From: Colwellia psychrerythraea | GTDB lineage: Bacteria > Pseudomonadota > Gammaproteobacteria > Enterobacterales > Alteromonadaceae | Reading direction: 5' to 3' | Assembly (NCBI GenBank): GCA_002163005.1 | Contig: MAAF01000056.1 | Location: 21,169-85,168 of the forward strand | DNA: 64,000 nucleotides | Shown: positions 10,506 through 19,516 of the stretch, one piece after another | Numbering within the stretch: position 1 is the stretch's first letter | Layout: each line of letters starts with the position of its first letter | Made by a program: the position numbers and the translations under genes | Notes under the pieces: model-generated | What the model was told of the DNA's origin: nothing | The model's database searches: none | The model's input: only the letters and a program-made list of their open reading frames with translations

Positions 10506-11231
10506 TTAAGCCTTTTTAGAAAATTGTAAATCCCATACACCATGACCTAGTCGTTGACCACGATTTTCAAACTTCGTTAACGGACGAGAATCTGGGCGTG
10601 GCACATAATCACTTGTTTCAGACAAGTTGTTATAACCTGGCGCACTTTGCATATCTTCTAACATACATTCTGCATAGTTTTCCCAATCTGTCGCCATATG
10701 GAATACACCATCGACTTTTAATTTTTGTCTGATAGTTTCGACAAATTCAGCAGAAACGATTCGGCGTTTATGATGTTTTTTCTTGTGCCAAGGATCTGGA
10801 AAGAACAACTGAACTGTTGTTAGAGTATTGTCTGGTATACAGTCAGCTAAAATCTCGATAGCATCATGTTCATAAACTTTTAGATTGCTAACGCTTTCTT
10901 CAACTGCTGATGAAATACAAGCACCAACACCTGGTTTGTGAACTTCAATACCAATAAAGTTTAGCTCTGGTGCTGCTTTAGCCATTTCGACTAAAGATTT
11001 TCCCATACCAAAACCAATCTCTAAAACCACAGGGTTTTCATTGGCGAATAACACTTGGGGATCAATAACACCATTACTATGGTTTAAACCCATATTCTGC
11101 CAATGATCGTTAATAGCACGTTCTTGATTTTTTGTTAACCGGCCTTCGCGTTTAACAAAGCTACGTACTTTACGAATGTACTTACCTTCTTGCTCGGCTT
11201 GTTCTATGGTTTTATGTATTTTTTCAGTCAT
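10506..11231 (-). CDS. trmB: tRNA (guanine-N7)-methyltransferase TrmB
   Basis: TrmB methylates G46 of tRNA at N7 using S-adenosylmethionine. The SAM site [11 protein letters not shown] and the conserved [18 protein letters not shown] block are present, and the protein ends in the [13 protein letters not shown] region typical of the family. The ATG at 11231 (MTEKIHK) is chosen because it matches the family start; an ATG eight codons upstream (11255) is possible, and neither has a strong ribosome binding site. The gene neighbours yggL and mutY as in E. coli. Confidence 0.95.
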   Translation of the reverse strand: MTEKIHKTIEQAEQEGKYIRKVRSFVKREGRLTKNQERAINDHWQNMGLNHSNGVIDPQVLFANENPVVLEIGFGMGKSLVEMAKAAPELNFIGIEVHKPGVGACISSAVEESVSNLKVYEHDAIEILADCIPDNTLTTVQLFFPDPWHKKKHHKRRIVSAEFVETIRQKLKVDGVFHMATDWENYAECMLEDMQSAPGYNNLSETSDYVPRPDSRPLTKFENRGQRLGHGVWDLQFSKKA

Positions 11232-11312
11232 ATTGGATCTTTTACTAATATTCATTCAATTATATTCAGCAAGCAGTATAGATATTGCTGCATAAGTAGT
11301 TCTTCAAGCTTA

Positions 11313-11434
11313 TTACGTAAAATCAATGCGCTTTAGGCAAAGCCGTCGAATTATTTTTAACTGAGCTTATATCTTATAAGTGATGTTAAAAATAATGAAG
11401 ACAATGCCGCATAAAGTTCATTGATAAAACGTAA
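11313..11434. repeat. 122-bp imperfect palindrome next to yggL
   Basis: The left arm starting TTACGTAAAATCAATG and the reverse complement of the right arm, starting TTACGTTTTATCAATG, match at most positions for about 50 bases. The inner end of the arms is ATTATTTTTAAC on the left and its complement on the right. A spacer of about 23 bases sits in the middle. The right end abuts the yggL stop codon. It resembles a small non-autonomous mobile element or a long folded 3' RNA structure. Confidence 0.7.
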
Positions 11435-11435
11435 T

Positions 11436-11774
11436 TTATTCAGCCCACCAAACATCGTATAAATCGCTAACAGCTACTGAAGTTGCGCCATTATCAGTCA
11501 ACCATTTTTCAACCGTGCTGCGATTCTCATCAGTACAAGAACCTAGTTTTTGAGTGCAAATAAGACCATGCCATAAAGTATCGCCTTCACCGCCAAAACC
11601 TAAGCCATTTGGCTGAATAGCTTCTGCAAAAAACTTATTAATAAAAGCATCAAGTTCTTCACCATTTATGCCATCTTTTAATTTCCAAGCAATATCGAAG
11701 CCTAATTCCTGAAACTCATCAACACGTAATTTTTTACGAATACGAGTACTACGGTTTTTTGCGTTCATTTTCAT
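11436..11774 (-). CDS. yggL: YggL family 50S-binding protein (DUF469)
   Basis: A 112-residue protein of the YggL/DUF469 family, with the typical N-terminal RSTRIRKKLRVDEFQELGF, the central FGGEGDTLWHGLI and the C-terminal VSDLYDVWW. E. coli YggL binds the large ribosomal subunit, and the family is thought to help ribosome assembly or function. It is encoded between trmB and mutY as in E. coli and read divergently from mutY. The start ATG at 11774 is two codons before a second possible ATG (MNAKNRS). Confidence 0.9.
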   Translation of the reverse strand: MKMNAKNRSTRIRKKLRVDEFQELGFDIAWKLKDGINGEELDAFINKFFAEAIQPNGLGFGGEGDTLWHGLICTQKLGSCTDENRSTVEKWLTDNGATSVAVSDLYDVWWAE

Positions 11775-11912
11775 TATAAAGCCTTATATTTTCTTAATGC
11801 TAAGTTGGAACTAAGCTGAGCGAATTTTAAAGGCGACATTATATACTCGTTAACATCAAGATGCGAATTTGCCTATTTGAGCTCAACACATTATTTAGTT
11901 ACACTGCGCGCT

Positions 11913-13001
11913 ATGAATAATCCTATAGTAATATCAGCCAAATCGGCTGAACAATTTGGCCAGCAAGTCGTAAGCTGGTATCACCTACAAGGTAGAAAGC
12001 ACTTACCTTGGCAGCAAGATAAAACCCCATATCGTGTGTGGATTTCTGAGATAATGTTACAACAAACACAAGTTGCAACAGTTATTCCCTACTACCAGCG
12101 TTTTATGGCAAGTTTTCCGACAATTACCGACTTAGCCAATGCTGATGAAGATGTGGTTTTACATCATTGGACAGGTTTAGGCTATTATGCTCGAGCTCGT
12201 AATTTACATAAATCGGCTAAAATCATGCTCAATGACTATGATGGCCACTTTCCCATTGAGATTGAGCAAGTTATCGCTTTGCCTGGCATAGGCCGCTCAA
12301 CAGCTGGCGCTATTTTAAGTTTATCCTTAAAACAATATCACCCTATTTTAGACGGTAATGTAAAACGGGTGCTGGCACGAAGTTATCTTGTTGAAGGTTA
12401 TAATGGCTTAAGTAAATTCGACAAAGCATTATGGCAATTAAGTGAGAAATTAACCCCTGCTATTGAAACCGATAGCTTTAATCAAGCCATGATGGATCTT
12501 GGGGCAACTGTGTGTACACGCAGTAAACCAAGTTGTGATTTATGCCCAGTTGAGCAAAGCTGCCTAGCCAAAGCTGGTGAACAACAAATGAATTTTCCCC
12601 AAAAAAAGCCTAAGAAGAAAATCCCTGAGAAGAAAACCATCATGGTGATCCCTAGGCTGAAAAACGAACGCTGTGATAGGGTACTAATGGAAAAACGCCC
12701 GCCTGTTGGTATTTGGGGTGGGTTATGGTGTTTTCATGAAATAGATGACATAAGCGAAATTGATGACTTAATGACAAATTTGTCACTTAAAGCACTTTCA
12801 TCACAAACCTTAAGCGAGTTTAGACATACTTTTAGTCACTTTCATTTAGATATTACCCCAGTGATAGTAGACTGCCGACAACTTGATTATGCAAAAATAA
12901 ACGAACCTGAACAGCAAAAGTGGTATGATTTACACCAAGAATTAAGTGTCGGCTTAGCTGCCTCGACGCAAAAACTACTTACTTTACTTAGGGACTATTG
13001 A
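11913..13001 (+). CDS. mutY: Adenine DNA glycosylase MutY
   Basis: MutY removes adenine mispaired with 8-oxoguanine. The protein is 362 residues from the ATG at 11913. This ATG is preferred over an in-frame TTG at 11877, because the extra residues do not match the family. The helix-hairpin-helix is [13 protein letters not shown], with the catalytic Asp in [11 protein letters not shown]. The [4Fe-4S] cluster cysteines follow C-x6-C-x2-C-x5-C in [17 protein letters not shown]. The C-terminal NUDIX-like domain recognises 8-oxoG. yggX follows 104 bp downstream. Confidence 0.95.
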   Translation: MNNPIVISAKSAEQFGQQVVSWYHLQGRKHLPWQQDKTPYRVWISEIMLQQTQVATVIPYYQRFMASFPTITDLANADEDVVLHHWTGLGYYARARNLHKSAKIMLNDYDGHFPIEIEQVIALPGIGRSTAGAILSLSLKQYHPILDGNVKRVLARSYLVEGYNGLSKFDKALWQLSEKLTPAIETDSFNQAMMDLGATVCTRSKPSCDLCPVEQSCLAKAGEQQMNFPQKKPKKKIPEKKTIMVIPRLKNERCDRVLMEKRPPVGIWGGLWCFHEIDDISEIDDLMTNLSLKALSSQTLSEFRHTFSHFHLDITPVIVDCRQLDYAKINEPEQQKWYDLHQELSVGLAASTQKLLTLLRDY

Positions 13002-13105
13002 CCTTTCATGTTTGAATTTGTTCAAATTAAATTTGTTCAAATAAAAGAATCAGTAAAGTTCAACAGCCTCGACTAATTAACTACTACCAATATAGAGAGT
13101 CCATT

Positions 13106-13378
13106 ATGAGTCGCACAGTATTTTGTCTAAACCTAAAAAAAGAAGCCGAAGGTTTAGGTTTCCAACTTTATCCCGGCGAAATAGGTAAACGCATTTTTGA
13201 TAACATTTCTAAAGAAGCTTGGACTGTCTGGCAAAAAAAGCAAACCATGCTAATAAATGAAAAAAAAATGAATATGATGAATGTTGATGACCGTGCTTTT
13301 TTAGAAGCAGCTATGGTTGCTTACCTATTTGAAGGTAAAGAACCAGAAATTGAAGGTTATGTGCCGCCAAGCAAATAA
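13106..13378 (+). CDS. yggX: YggX, Fe(2+)-trafficking/protection protein
   Basis: A 90-residue protein with the YggX pattern: conserved Cys7 in [15 protein letters not shown], the YPGEIGKRI block and the [14 protein letters not shown] region near the end. YggX protects iron-sulfur proteins from oxidative damage. In many gammaproteobacteria it is cotranscribed with mutY, an Fe-S enzyme, and here it lies directly downstream of mutY on the same strand. Confidence 0.95.
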   Translation: MSRTVFCLNLKKEAEGLGFQLYPGEIGKRIFDNISKEAWTVWQKKQTMLINEKKMNMMNVDDRAFLEAAMVAYLFEGKEPEIEGYVPPSK

Positions 13379-13513
13379 TCACAATTAACAGTTACACAGT
13401 TTTTGACTGTTTATTTTATAGCTCGTTAATGCTTATAAAAGGTGCACACAAAACAAACTTGCTGTAAAAAACAGCAAACAAACACTTTTTATAAAAAACT
13501 TAGTAAAAAACAG

Positions 13514-13542
13514 TTGACGGGGTAAAGGAAAAACAGTTTAAT
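13514..13542 (+). promoter_or_regulatory. Promoter of the tRNA-Phe/tRNA-Thr operon
   Basis: -35 TTGACG (13514-13519), 17-bp spacer, -10 TTTAAT (13537-13542), then the GC-rich discriminator ACGCCCCG. This is typical of growth-rate-controlled stable RNA promoters. It lies 50 bp upstream of the first tRNA. Confidence 0.72.
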
Positions 13543-13592
13543 ACGCCCCGTCTTAACGAGGTAGCGAATTAAAGCCAAGTTAAACATGTTGT

Positions 13593-13668
13593 GCCCCGAT
13601 AGCTCAGTTGGTAGAGCAGAGGATTGAAAATCCTCGTGTCCCTGGTTCAAATCCGGGTCGGGGCACCA
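13593..13668 (+). tRNA. tRNA-Phe (GAA), second copy
   Basis: A 76-nt tRNA with CCA encoded at 13666-13668 and anticodon GAA. It is identical to the copy at 5654-5729 but in inverted orientation, 7.9 kb away. It is followed 101 bp later by tRNA-Thr, probably in one transcript. Confidence 0.97.
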
Positions 13669-13769
13669 TTTACAGAAGTGGTGCTCAATAGAAATATTAA
13701 GTAATACTTCGGTGCCAAAAGTATTTAGGTTGTTTAAATAAAACTTAAATATTGCACACAGCTTTGTGT

Positions 13770-13845
<76 letters not shown>

Positions 13846-13864
13846 TTCCTTCGTAGGAAGCAAT

Positions 13865-13893
13865 AAGCCCTAACATTGTTAGGGCTTTTTTGT
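13865..13893 (+). terminator. Terminator after tRNA-Thr
   Basis: A 10-bp stem AAGCCCTAAC / GTTAGGGCTT with loop ATT is followed by a run of T. It ends the tRNA-Phe/tRNA-Thr transcript. Confidence 0.9.
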
Positions 13894-14307
13894 GTCTGAC
13901 GTTTGGGTAAATTCTATAGGTGTTTCAATAGCACCAATAAACTCCCCTACCCCACCTATTCTACGCTCTATATGTGATTGAACCCTGTTGTATCAAAATA
14001 CTAATAGGCACGAAATACACGCCATTTTGCATTCCCCTAACTAGGGCACTGATTTTATCTAGAGTAAGTGAATTTGGTATTGGCACCTGTGATATCAGTT
14101 AGTTTGTGTTCTTATTATCGGGACTATGACTACTCTGCTTTTAATGTCTTCATCCTCCCTAAATGCAGTTAACATTGAAAGAGTATACCGATTAAAACTA
14201 CAGATTATTTGAAAACAGGACATTCTCCTATTTATATAGGTCGGTTTACATTGAATTCACATCACCTATTTTATGCTATTAACAACTCAACAAAAGGTGA
14301 CTTTCAA

Positions 14308-15510
14308 ATGTTCAAAAAAATTTCTCTATCACTGTTAAGTCTGTGTTTAATTTCAACATCGACCCTAGCAAATAAGCATTTTTCAGATAATTTCAATTCA
14401 TTCATTGCAGAAAATAAACTTCCTGGGGCTGTAGTATTAATTAAAAAAGGTGATGAAACAATTCACTACAGTGCATACGGAAAAATAAATATAGAACAAG
14501 CACCACTCATGAAACAAGACGCGATTTTTCGCCTGTTTTCGATGAGTAAACCCATTACAGCTGTTGCTTTACTTCAGCTCGTCGACCAAGAAAAAATAAA
14601 ATTAACTGATGATATTAGAAAGTACTTACCAAATTTTGAACCGTTCGAATTTGAAGGTGAACAACAAACCATTACTGTACATCAATTACTATCACATACT
14701 GCAGGTTTTGGTTATGGCGGAGGCATAAAAAACTGGATTGATATTCGTTATTTATTTGCTAATCCACTAAGTCGTAGCAATAACCTAAATGACTTAGTCG
14801 ATGACCTTTCTGGTATTGATCTAAAGTTTACTCCTGGTAGTAAGTTTGAATACAGCATTGCCAGTGATATTCAAGGTGCCATCATTGAAAAAATTTCAAA
14901 CATGCCTTTATCGCAGTACTTAGAAACTCATGTGTTCGCGCCATTAAATATGAACGACACGGGTTTTTATGTCCCTAAAACTGAGCATCATCGTCTAGTT
15001 GATATGTATGAATACGATGCCAGTACTTTTGAAGAGGCTCATAAATTCAATCATGAAAAAATTCTTTTCTCTGAAACGGGAGCAGAAAGTGAATATTTAG
15101 AACAACCCGTGCTAATGTCAGGTGGTGGTGGTTTAGTGTCTACAGCGAAAGATTACAGTAATTTTGTCTCTATGCTTCAAAATCAAGGTGTGTTCAATGG
15201 CAAAAGATTATTATCAGAGTCATTAGTCAAAAAAATGTTGAGCTCAAAAACTGCTGGCTTAGACACTCACTTTTTGCCAAGATTGTATCAGGGAGCTGGG
15301 TTCGGTTACGGGATTGGTATTAAAGAGACCAGTGGTGACACCCGCAATGAAGGCAGTTTTTTCTGGGCAGGAATGGGCGGCACCGTTTTTTGGGCAGACC
15401 CAACGACTGATCTGCAAGTTGTTGTAATGATGCAAGTTGAAGATGGCTGGATTGCCTTGGAAAAATGGCTGATACCTGAAGTATATAAAATGATTGAAAC
15501 CTTAGAGTAA
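14308..15510 (+). CDS. Secreted serine hydrolase of the beta-lactamase class C / PBP4-like family
   Basis: A 400-residue protein from the ATG at 14308, chosen for its AAGGTGA ribosome binding site and because a signal peptide starts there (residues 1-21, cleaved near TLANKHF). An ATG-less upstream extension to 14209 is unlikely. The nucleophile motif SxxK is S78-M-S-K81. The second motif is Y182-S-I, lacking the usual Asn, and HTAGFGYGGG lies at about 130-139. Such enzymes are esterases, D-peptidases or beta-lactamase-like proteins; the substrate is unknown. Only 7 bp separate it from the response regulator gene, so it is probably cotranscribed with the two-component system. Confidence 0.8.
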   Translation: MFKKISLSLLSLCLISTSTLANKHFSDNFNSFIAENKLPGAVVLIKKGDETIHYSAYGKINIEQAPLMKQDAIFRLFSMSKPITAVALLQLVDQEKIKLTDDIRKYLPNFEPFEFEGEQQTITVHQLLSHTAGFGYGGGIKNWIDIRYLFANPLSRSNNLNDLVDDLSGIDLKFTPGSKFEYSIASDIQGAIIEKISNMPLSQYLETHVFAPLNMNDTGFYVPKTEHHRLVDMYEYDASTFEEAHKFNHEKILFSETGAESEYLEQPVLMSGGGGLVSTAKDYSNFVSMLQNQGVFNGKRLLSESLVKKMLSSKTAGLDTHFLPRLYQGAGFGYGIGIKETSGDTRNEGSFFWAGMGGTVFWADPTTDLQVVVMMQVEDGWIALEKWLIPEVYKMIETLE

Positions 15511-15517
15511 ATTTAAC

Positions 15518-16192
15518 ATGGCAAATATTCTAATCGTAGAAGATGATATTGATATCGCACATGGGTTAGCTGAATTTTTAACCCCTAAAGGATACCAGCT
15601 CGACTTTGCCTACAATGGCAAGCAAGCGATGCATCATTTAGACCAGCAAAACTATGATTTGGTATTACTCGATATTAACTTACCTTTTGTTAACGGTTTC
15701 GATATTTGCCACTCATTACTCCAAGACAAGCTAGCTAAATTACCGGTAATAATGATGTCAGCCAGAGGAACAACTGAAGATATTTTAAAAGGCTTTGAAT
15801 CGGGCGCTTGGGATTATTTAGTAAAGCCTTTTTCTTTCGCTGAATTGTCTGCCCGCATCACAGTTAACTTAGCAAAAACTAACACTATTAATACACCTAA
15901 TCATTCCTTTAATGGCGTTGAGCTTGATGAAAACACATTACTTTTTCATTTTAAAAACCAAGAAATACAATTGCATCAAGTAGGTTTTGATATTGTTGCC
16001 GCACTGCTCAATGTTGCGCCGGATGTGCTAAAAACGAAAGAGCTTCACCAAGCGCTGTGGGGGGAAGATACGCCAGATAGCGATCCTTTAAGAGCACATA
16101 TATATAAATTAAGAAAAAAGTTTAATCACGTCTTTGGCCAGACATTTATAACAACAGTTAAAGGCATAGGGTACCGTTTTGAGGTTATTTAA
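15518..16192 (+). CDS. OmpR/PhoB-family response regulator
   Basis: A 224-residue two-component regulator. The receiver domain (about 1-120) has acidic residues E8, D9 and D10, phospho-acceptor D52 in LLDINLPF and K103 in VKPFSF. A winged-helix DNA-binding domain (about 130-224) ends in RAHIYKLRKKF and TVKGIGYRF. It lies between a serine hydrolase gene and its presumed partner kinase gene, which overlaps its last 14 bases. The regulated genes are unknown; the upstream hydrolase is one candidate. Confidence 0.9.
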   Translation: MANILIVEDDIDIAHGLAEFLTPKGYQLDFAYNGKQAMHHLDQQNYDLVLLDINLPFVNGFDICHSLLQDKLAKLPVIMMSARGTTEDILKGFESGAWDYLVKPFSFAELSARITVNLAKTNTINTPNHSFNGVELDENTLLFHFKNQEIQLHQVGFDIVAALLNVAPDVLKTKELHQALWGEDTPDSDPLRAHIYKLRKKFNHVFGQTFITTVKGIGYRFEVI

Positions 16193-17393
16193 ATCAGCCA
16201 CCTTATCAATCAGACTGACAAAAGTTATCACTCTATTAACTTTTTTCCTATTCGTTTTATTTTCATTGGTGACTTTCTTCATCGCATACTCGCTAGAAGA
16301 CGCCATGTTTAATCAGCAACTACTTCAAGCAAATGAGCAATTACAGCACCACCAAACCTTGCCGCCACAAGTTAAGAAAGTAGCTAATCTATCCAAGTTT
16401 GGTTTAACTCTCGCTCCTAATAAGCAGTTTATGGAGTTTGACGCTGATGATTTATTTGGCGAGTTTAGCCATAAAGATAAACATTACCACTACATGAAAC
16501 TCATTGACGGCTTGCTGTTGATGGATGTAACAGAGCAAGTGGTGGTTAAGCGTGGCGCTAAAGATATTATCGTCATTTTAGTCTTGGTGTTTCTTCCCTG
16601 TATAGCTATGTCCGTATACATTGCTAGAACTATATCGACTCATGCTTTAAAGCCTTTTCATCGCTTGAGTCAACATTTTCAACTAAAAGATAAACAACAA
16701 CAAAAAACATTTGAAAAGTTAATTGATATTGAAGAGGCAGACGTTAAAGCCATTGCGCAGCGATTAGAACAAGCACTAACAAAACAGGAATTATTAATTA
16801 AAGAGCAAGCTGCATTTAATCAAGGCATGAGTCATGAAATAAGAACACCACTACAAGTAATGAGTCATTCCCTAGAGTTACTTGAAACTAATCACTCCGA
16901 GTTATACCACCAACCTTTGATTCAACGATTTGTTAAATCTCTCGCGCGCATAAAGCGCATTAGCAATGCCTTACTTTGGCTTACCTCGAAAGAACAACAT
17001 CAAGGTAAAAGTTGCATAAACATGGTACTTGACAAAGTACTGCTCGAATCAAAAAACTTTGTCACCGTCCACCACCTTGATATAACGCTAAACAATATAA
17101 ATCAATATCAACCTACAGTAACAATGCCAGACGAGGTACTAGAATTAATATTTTTCAATCTCCTCAACAATGCTATACATCATGGTATACATAGCAATGA
17201 CTCCAACGTACTTACCATCACTATAGATAAGAATGCCATAATATTTAGCAATGAAATAGCAAATATTATGAGTGAACAGCAACACTTTAATCTAGGCCTA
17301 AACCTTATTACAAAGCTCGCTGAACGATTTAATAGCAGCTTTACAACTAAAGTTACTGACAATCAATTTAACGCTACCTTGTCTTTTGATTAA
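16179..17393 (+). CDS. Sensor histidine kinase
   Basis: A 404-residue membrane kinase. Transmembrane helices at about 14-37 and 130-149 flank a short periplasmic sensor of about 90 residues. Phospho-acceptor H219 lies in the H-box MSHEIRTPLQ and the N-box is NLLNNAIHHG (N330/N331). The ATP-lid part is unusual: no DxGxG box is seen, SNEIAN stands there instead, followed by NLGLNLITKL. No ATG is available near the start, so the TTG at 16179 is assumed; it overlaps the response regulator gene by 14 bp, with AGGG about 8 bases upstream. It is partner to the preceding regulator. Confidence 0.85.
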   Translation: MRLFKSATLSIRLTKVITLLTFFLFVLFSLVTFFIAYSLEDAMFNQQLLQANEQLQHHQTLPPQVKKVANLSKFGLTLAPNKQFMEFDADDLFGEFSHKDKHYHYMKLIDGLLLMDVTEQVVVKRGAKDIIVILVLVFLPCIAMSVYIARTISTHALKPFHRLSQHFQLKDKQQQKTFEKLIDIEEADVKAIAQRLEQALTKQELLIKEQAAFNQGMSHEIRTPLQVMSHSLELLETNHSELYHQPLIQRFVKSLARIKRISNALLWLTSKEQHQGKSCINMVLDKVLLESKNFVTVHHLDITLNNINQYQPTVTMPDEVLELIFFNLLNNAIHHGIHSNDSNVLTITIDKNAIIFSNEIANIMSEQQHFNLGLNLITKLAERFNSSFTTKVTDNQFNATLSFD

Positions 17394-17611
17394 TATCATG
17401 AATTATACTTACCAGGTTACTATAAACTCCAAGGTTAAACTAATAAGAGCAAGTTTTTTTGTAGGTGTGTATCATGTAAATCGATCACTGTAGAATAATA
17501 TTGAGCACAATAAATTATAACAAGAGTCAATAAGGTTGCCATTGTATTTCAGTATATTATTCATACAGTTAAATCGCATTATCAGTGAGGTTACCTATAC
17601 CAAGCCAAAAC

Positions 17612-17656
17612 CTTGTCATCAGTAGGTCGCCAGTTCGATTCTGGCAGTCGGCACCA
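17612..17656 (+). pseudogene. 3' half of tRNA-Thr (candidate att site)
   Basis: A 45-nt direct copy of 13801-13845, from the anticodon loop to the encoded CCA. It differs at two positions (17617 and 17642). No 5' half or D-arm precedes it, so it is not a functional tRNA. The start of similarity at the anticodon loop is the usual crossover point of tRNA-targeting tyrosine integrases. Confidence 0.9.
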
Positions 17657-17679
17657 TTTATTCTCTTCGGAGAAGAAAA

Positions 17680-17711
17680 AAACCTTAACAGCAATGTTAA
17701 GGTTTGTTTTC
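17680..17711 (+). terminator. Terminator after the tRNA-Thr fragment
   Basis: An 11-bp stem AAACCTTAACA / TGTTAAGGTTT with loop GCAA is followed by T-rich sequence. Its spacing from the tRNA 3' end mirrors that of the terminator after the intact tRNA-Thr, as expected if it is the original chromosomal terminator displaced by an insertion. Confidence 0.8.
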
Positions 17712-17870
17712 GTCTGGAATTTACCAAGTACAGAAGTACCTCTTCATTAATTCAATTTACGTATTAACAATAACCAGCATAACGAAAACTCTTTCGTTAT
17801 ACTTATACCAAACAGATTGGTATTAATTATAATTATTTAAGTTTTCCTTCTACTTTTTTAAGGTGAATTA

Positions 17871-18422
17871 ATGAAAATTCTCATCGCTATTTTATTTACA
17901 TTACTATTAACTGCTTGTAGTAGTGAGCCAACCACTAAGTTTGATTATAACGAAAAGACTAATTTTTCATTATTGAAAAGCTATCAATTTGTTGCACAAA
18001 TCACCCCTGATCTTGATGCAAATCCAGTAATGGATAATCGCATTAAGCAAGCTATTGAGAGTGCTTTAATGCGCCAACTTTTCACTCATCAAACTGAGCT
18101 CGCCGACTTGCAAATAGAGTTTCACTTCTCTCAACAGGAAAAAGCTAATAACTCATCATTTAGCATAGGGTTAGGTGGGGCTAAAATTGGCGGTAGCGGC
18201 GCTGCCAGTGTTGGTGTAAGTACCAGCATCCCTATTGACAGTGACGCAACCATAATTACTAAAATTTTTATAGATATCAGCCATAATGATGAAGCTATCT
18301 GGCATGGCACTGATGTTTTTGAGGGTAAAGGCGATATGTCTTTCCAAGAAAAAGAGCTGGCGATTACAGAAACAGTTAATCGTTTGTTGTCCAACTTTCC
18401 GCCTAAGAAAGTACTGGAATAA
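17871..18422 (+). CDS. DUF4136 family lipoprotein
   Basis: A 183-residue lipoprotein. The signal peptide ends with LLTAC, with the lipidated Cys at residue 16, followed by SSEPTTKFDYNEKTNF. The region resembles the DUF4136 fold, with an early FDY...F...YQF motif and a C-terminal ETVNRLLSNFPPKK helix. A glycine-rich stretch (GLGGAKIGGSGAASVG, about 103-118) lies in the middle. The start is supported by AAGGTGA 7 bases before the ATG at 17871. It is monocistronic with a terminator. The function of DUF4136 is unknown. Confidence 0.78.
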   Translation: MKILIAILFTLLLTACSSEPTTKFDYNEKTNFSLLKSYQFVAQITPDLDANPVMDNRIKQAIESALMRQLFTHQTELADLQIEFHFSQQEKANNSSFSIGLGGAKIGGSGAASVGVSTSIPIDSDATIITKIFIDISHNDEAIWHGTDVFEGKGDMSFQEKELAITETVNRLLSNFPPKKVLE

Positions 18423-18455
18423 CAGCCACTCTCTGCCATTGTGGCTGTAGTTTTT
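18422..18455 (+). terminator. Terminator of the DUF4136 gene
   Basis: Stem ACAGCCAC / GTGGCTGT with an 11-base loop, then AGTTTTT. It begins at the last base of the stop codon. Confidence 0.75.
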
Positions 18456-18694
18456 ATTAAAGAAATTATCAATTAAGAAAAGTCTAACTTATAATTTTCA
18501 GCATACGTTTAGCAATGGCTAAACGTATTTATTCATAAAGATAAAAACGCTCAACATTAGACAAATTTGATCCAAGCCTTATACAAAGCCAAATAATATT
18601 TTTAACTTTACTTAAGCAGAAGATGATCTCACACATGCCAAAGGTGTTAGCGGAGTATCATAATGCTTTTAATAAGAGAAAGTAAGGATCTCAC

Positions 18695-19516
18695 ATGGCA
18701 AAAGTAGTACTCATCACTGGCGCGAGTTCAGGTATAGGTAGGATAACAGCGATTTTATTGGCTCAACATGGCTACATTGTTTATGCCGGCACTAGAGATC
18801 CATCAAAATTTACTATTAAGCTTGATAACTTAAATGTGATAGCACTTGATATCACTGACCCTCAAAGCATCAAATACACAATTGACGCTATAAAAGCAGA
18901 ACAAGGCCGAATTGACGTACTTATAAATAATGCAGGTTATGCTTTAGTGTCAACGGTTGAAGAAGCGAGTGAAGAAGAAATGTTTACTCAATTTAATATA
19001 AATGTTTTTAGCATCCTTCGCTTATGCAAAGCCGTTACACCGTTAATGAGAATAAACAGTAATGGTATCATCATAAATATCAGCTCCTTTCTGGGGAAGA
19101 TAGGATTACCGCTATTCACTTTTTATAACGCCAGTAAATATGCTGTTGAAGGTATTACCGACTCACTTAGATATGAACTTAAACCTTTCAATATCCGAGT
19201 ACACTCCATCATGCCCGGTTTTTTTAATACCAACTTTGCTAAAGGTAACTTAGTGCTTAATGAGGCGACAGTGGATGAGAGTAGTCCCTATAGTGAACTA
19301 GCTAGTAATCTACTACCTGATATATTAGCGCAAATAAACGGCGGCAATGAAGCGAAGGAAGCTGCAGCGCTTATCATTAAAACAATTGAAGATGATGCTT
19401 CACCAGCACGTTCTACTGTTGGAGATAAAGCCAGTAAATTCATTGCTATGCGCCGCGAGCTTAGTGATGAAGATTTTGAGCGAAGAGTTAGGGAGTACTA
19501 CAACCTTAATGGATAG
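18695..19516 (+). CDS. Short-chain dehydrogenase/reductase (first of a pair)
   Basis: A 273-residue classical SDR. The cofactor motif is TGASSGIG (8-15), NNAG is at 78-81, and the catalytic residues are S130, Y144 and K148 in YNASK. It is clearly a paralogue of the SDR at 20560-21378, with matching motifs and the same C-terminal RxELSDEDFE segment. Its stop overlaps the start of an AraC-type regulator gene by 8 bp, so the two are translationally coupled. The substrate cannot be told. The conserved long C-terminus resembles reductases of hydrophobic ketones or aldehydes, but this is a guess. Confidence 0.88.
   Translation: MAKVVLITGASSGIGRITAILLAQHGYIVYAGTRDPSKFTIKLDNLNVIALDITDPQSIKYTIDAIKAEQGRIDVLINNAGYALVSTVEEASEEEMFTQFNINVFSILRLCKAVTPLMRINSNGIIINISSFLGKIGLPLFTFYNASKYAVEGITDSLRYELKPFNIRVHSIMPGFFNTNFAKGNLVLNEATVDESSPYSELASNLLPDILAQINGGNEAKEAAALIIKTIEDDASPARSTVGDKASKFIAMRRELSDEDFERRVREYYNLNG

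Larger units (their letters stand above)
13846..17656. mobile_element. Candidate integrated segment between tRNA-Thr and its displaced 3' half
   Basis: The segment is bounded on the left by the 3' end of the intact tRNA-Thr and on the right by a direct copy of tRNA-Thr from the anticodon loop to CCA (43 of 45 bases identical). That is the attL/attR layout left by tyrosine integrases that cross over in a tRNA anticodon loop. It carries a serine hydrolase and a two-component system, but no integrase, so it would be a remnant or a cis-mobilised island. The alternative is a tandem tRNA-Thr duplication that later lost its 5' half. About 460 bp (13846-14307) hold only the terminator and no convincing gene. 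Confidence 0.55.

Noticed and set aside
11877..11912. TTG-initiated N-terminal extension of MutY
   Set aside because: The added 12 residues are not family-like, and the ATG at 11913 gives the normal length.
17585..17767. 60-codon plus-strand open frame over the tRNA-Thr fragment
   Set aside because: It reads through the tRNA remnant and its terminator, with no ribosome binding site or family resemblance.
17781..17823. Two small dyads (AACGAAA/TTTCGTT and ATACCAA/TTGGTAT) before the DUF4136 gene
   Set aside because: Arms of 7 bp are expected by chance in AT-rich DNA, and there is no second copy to support a site.
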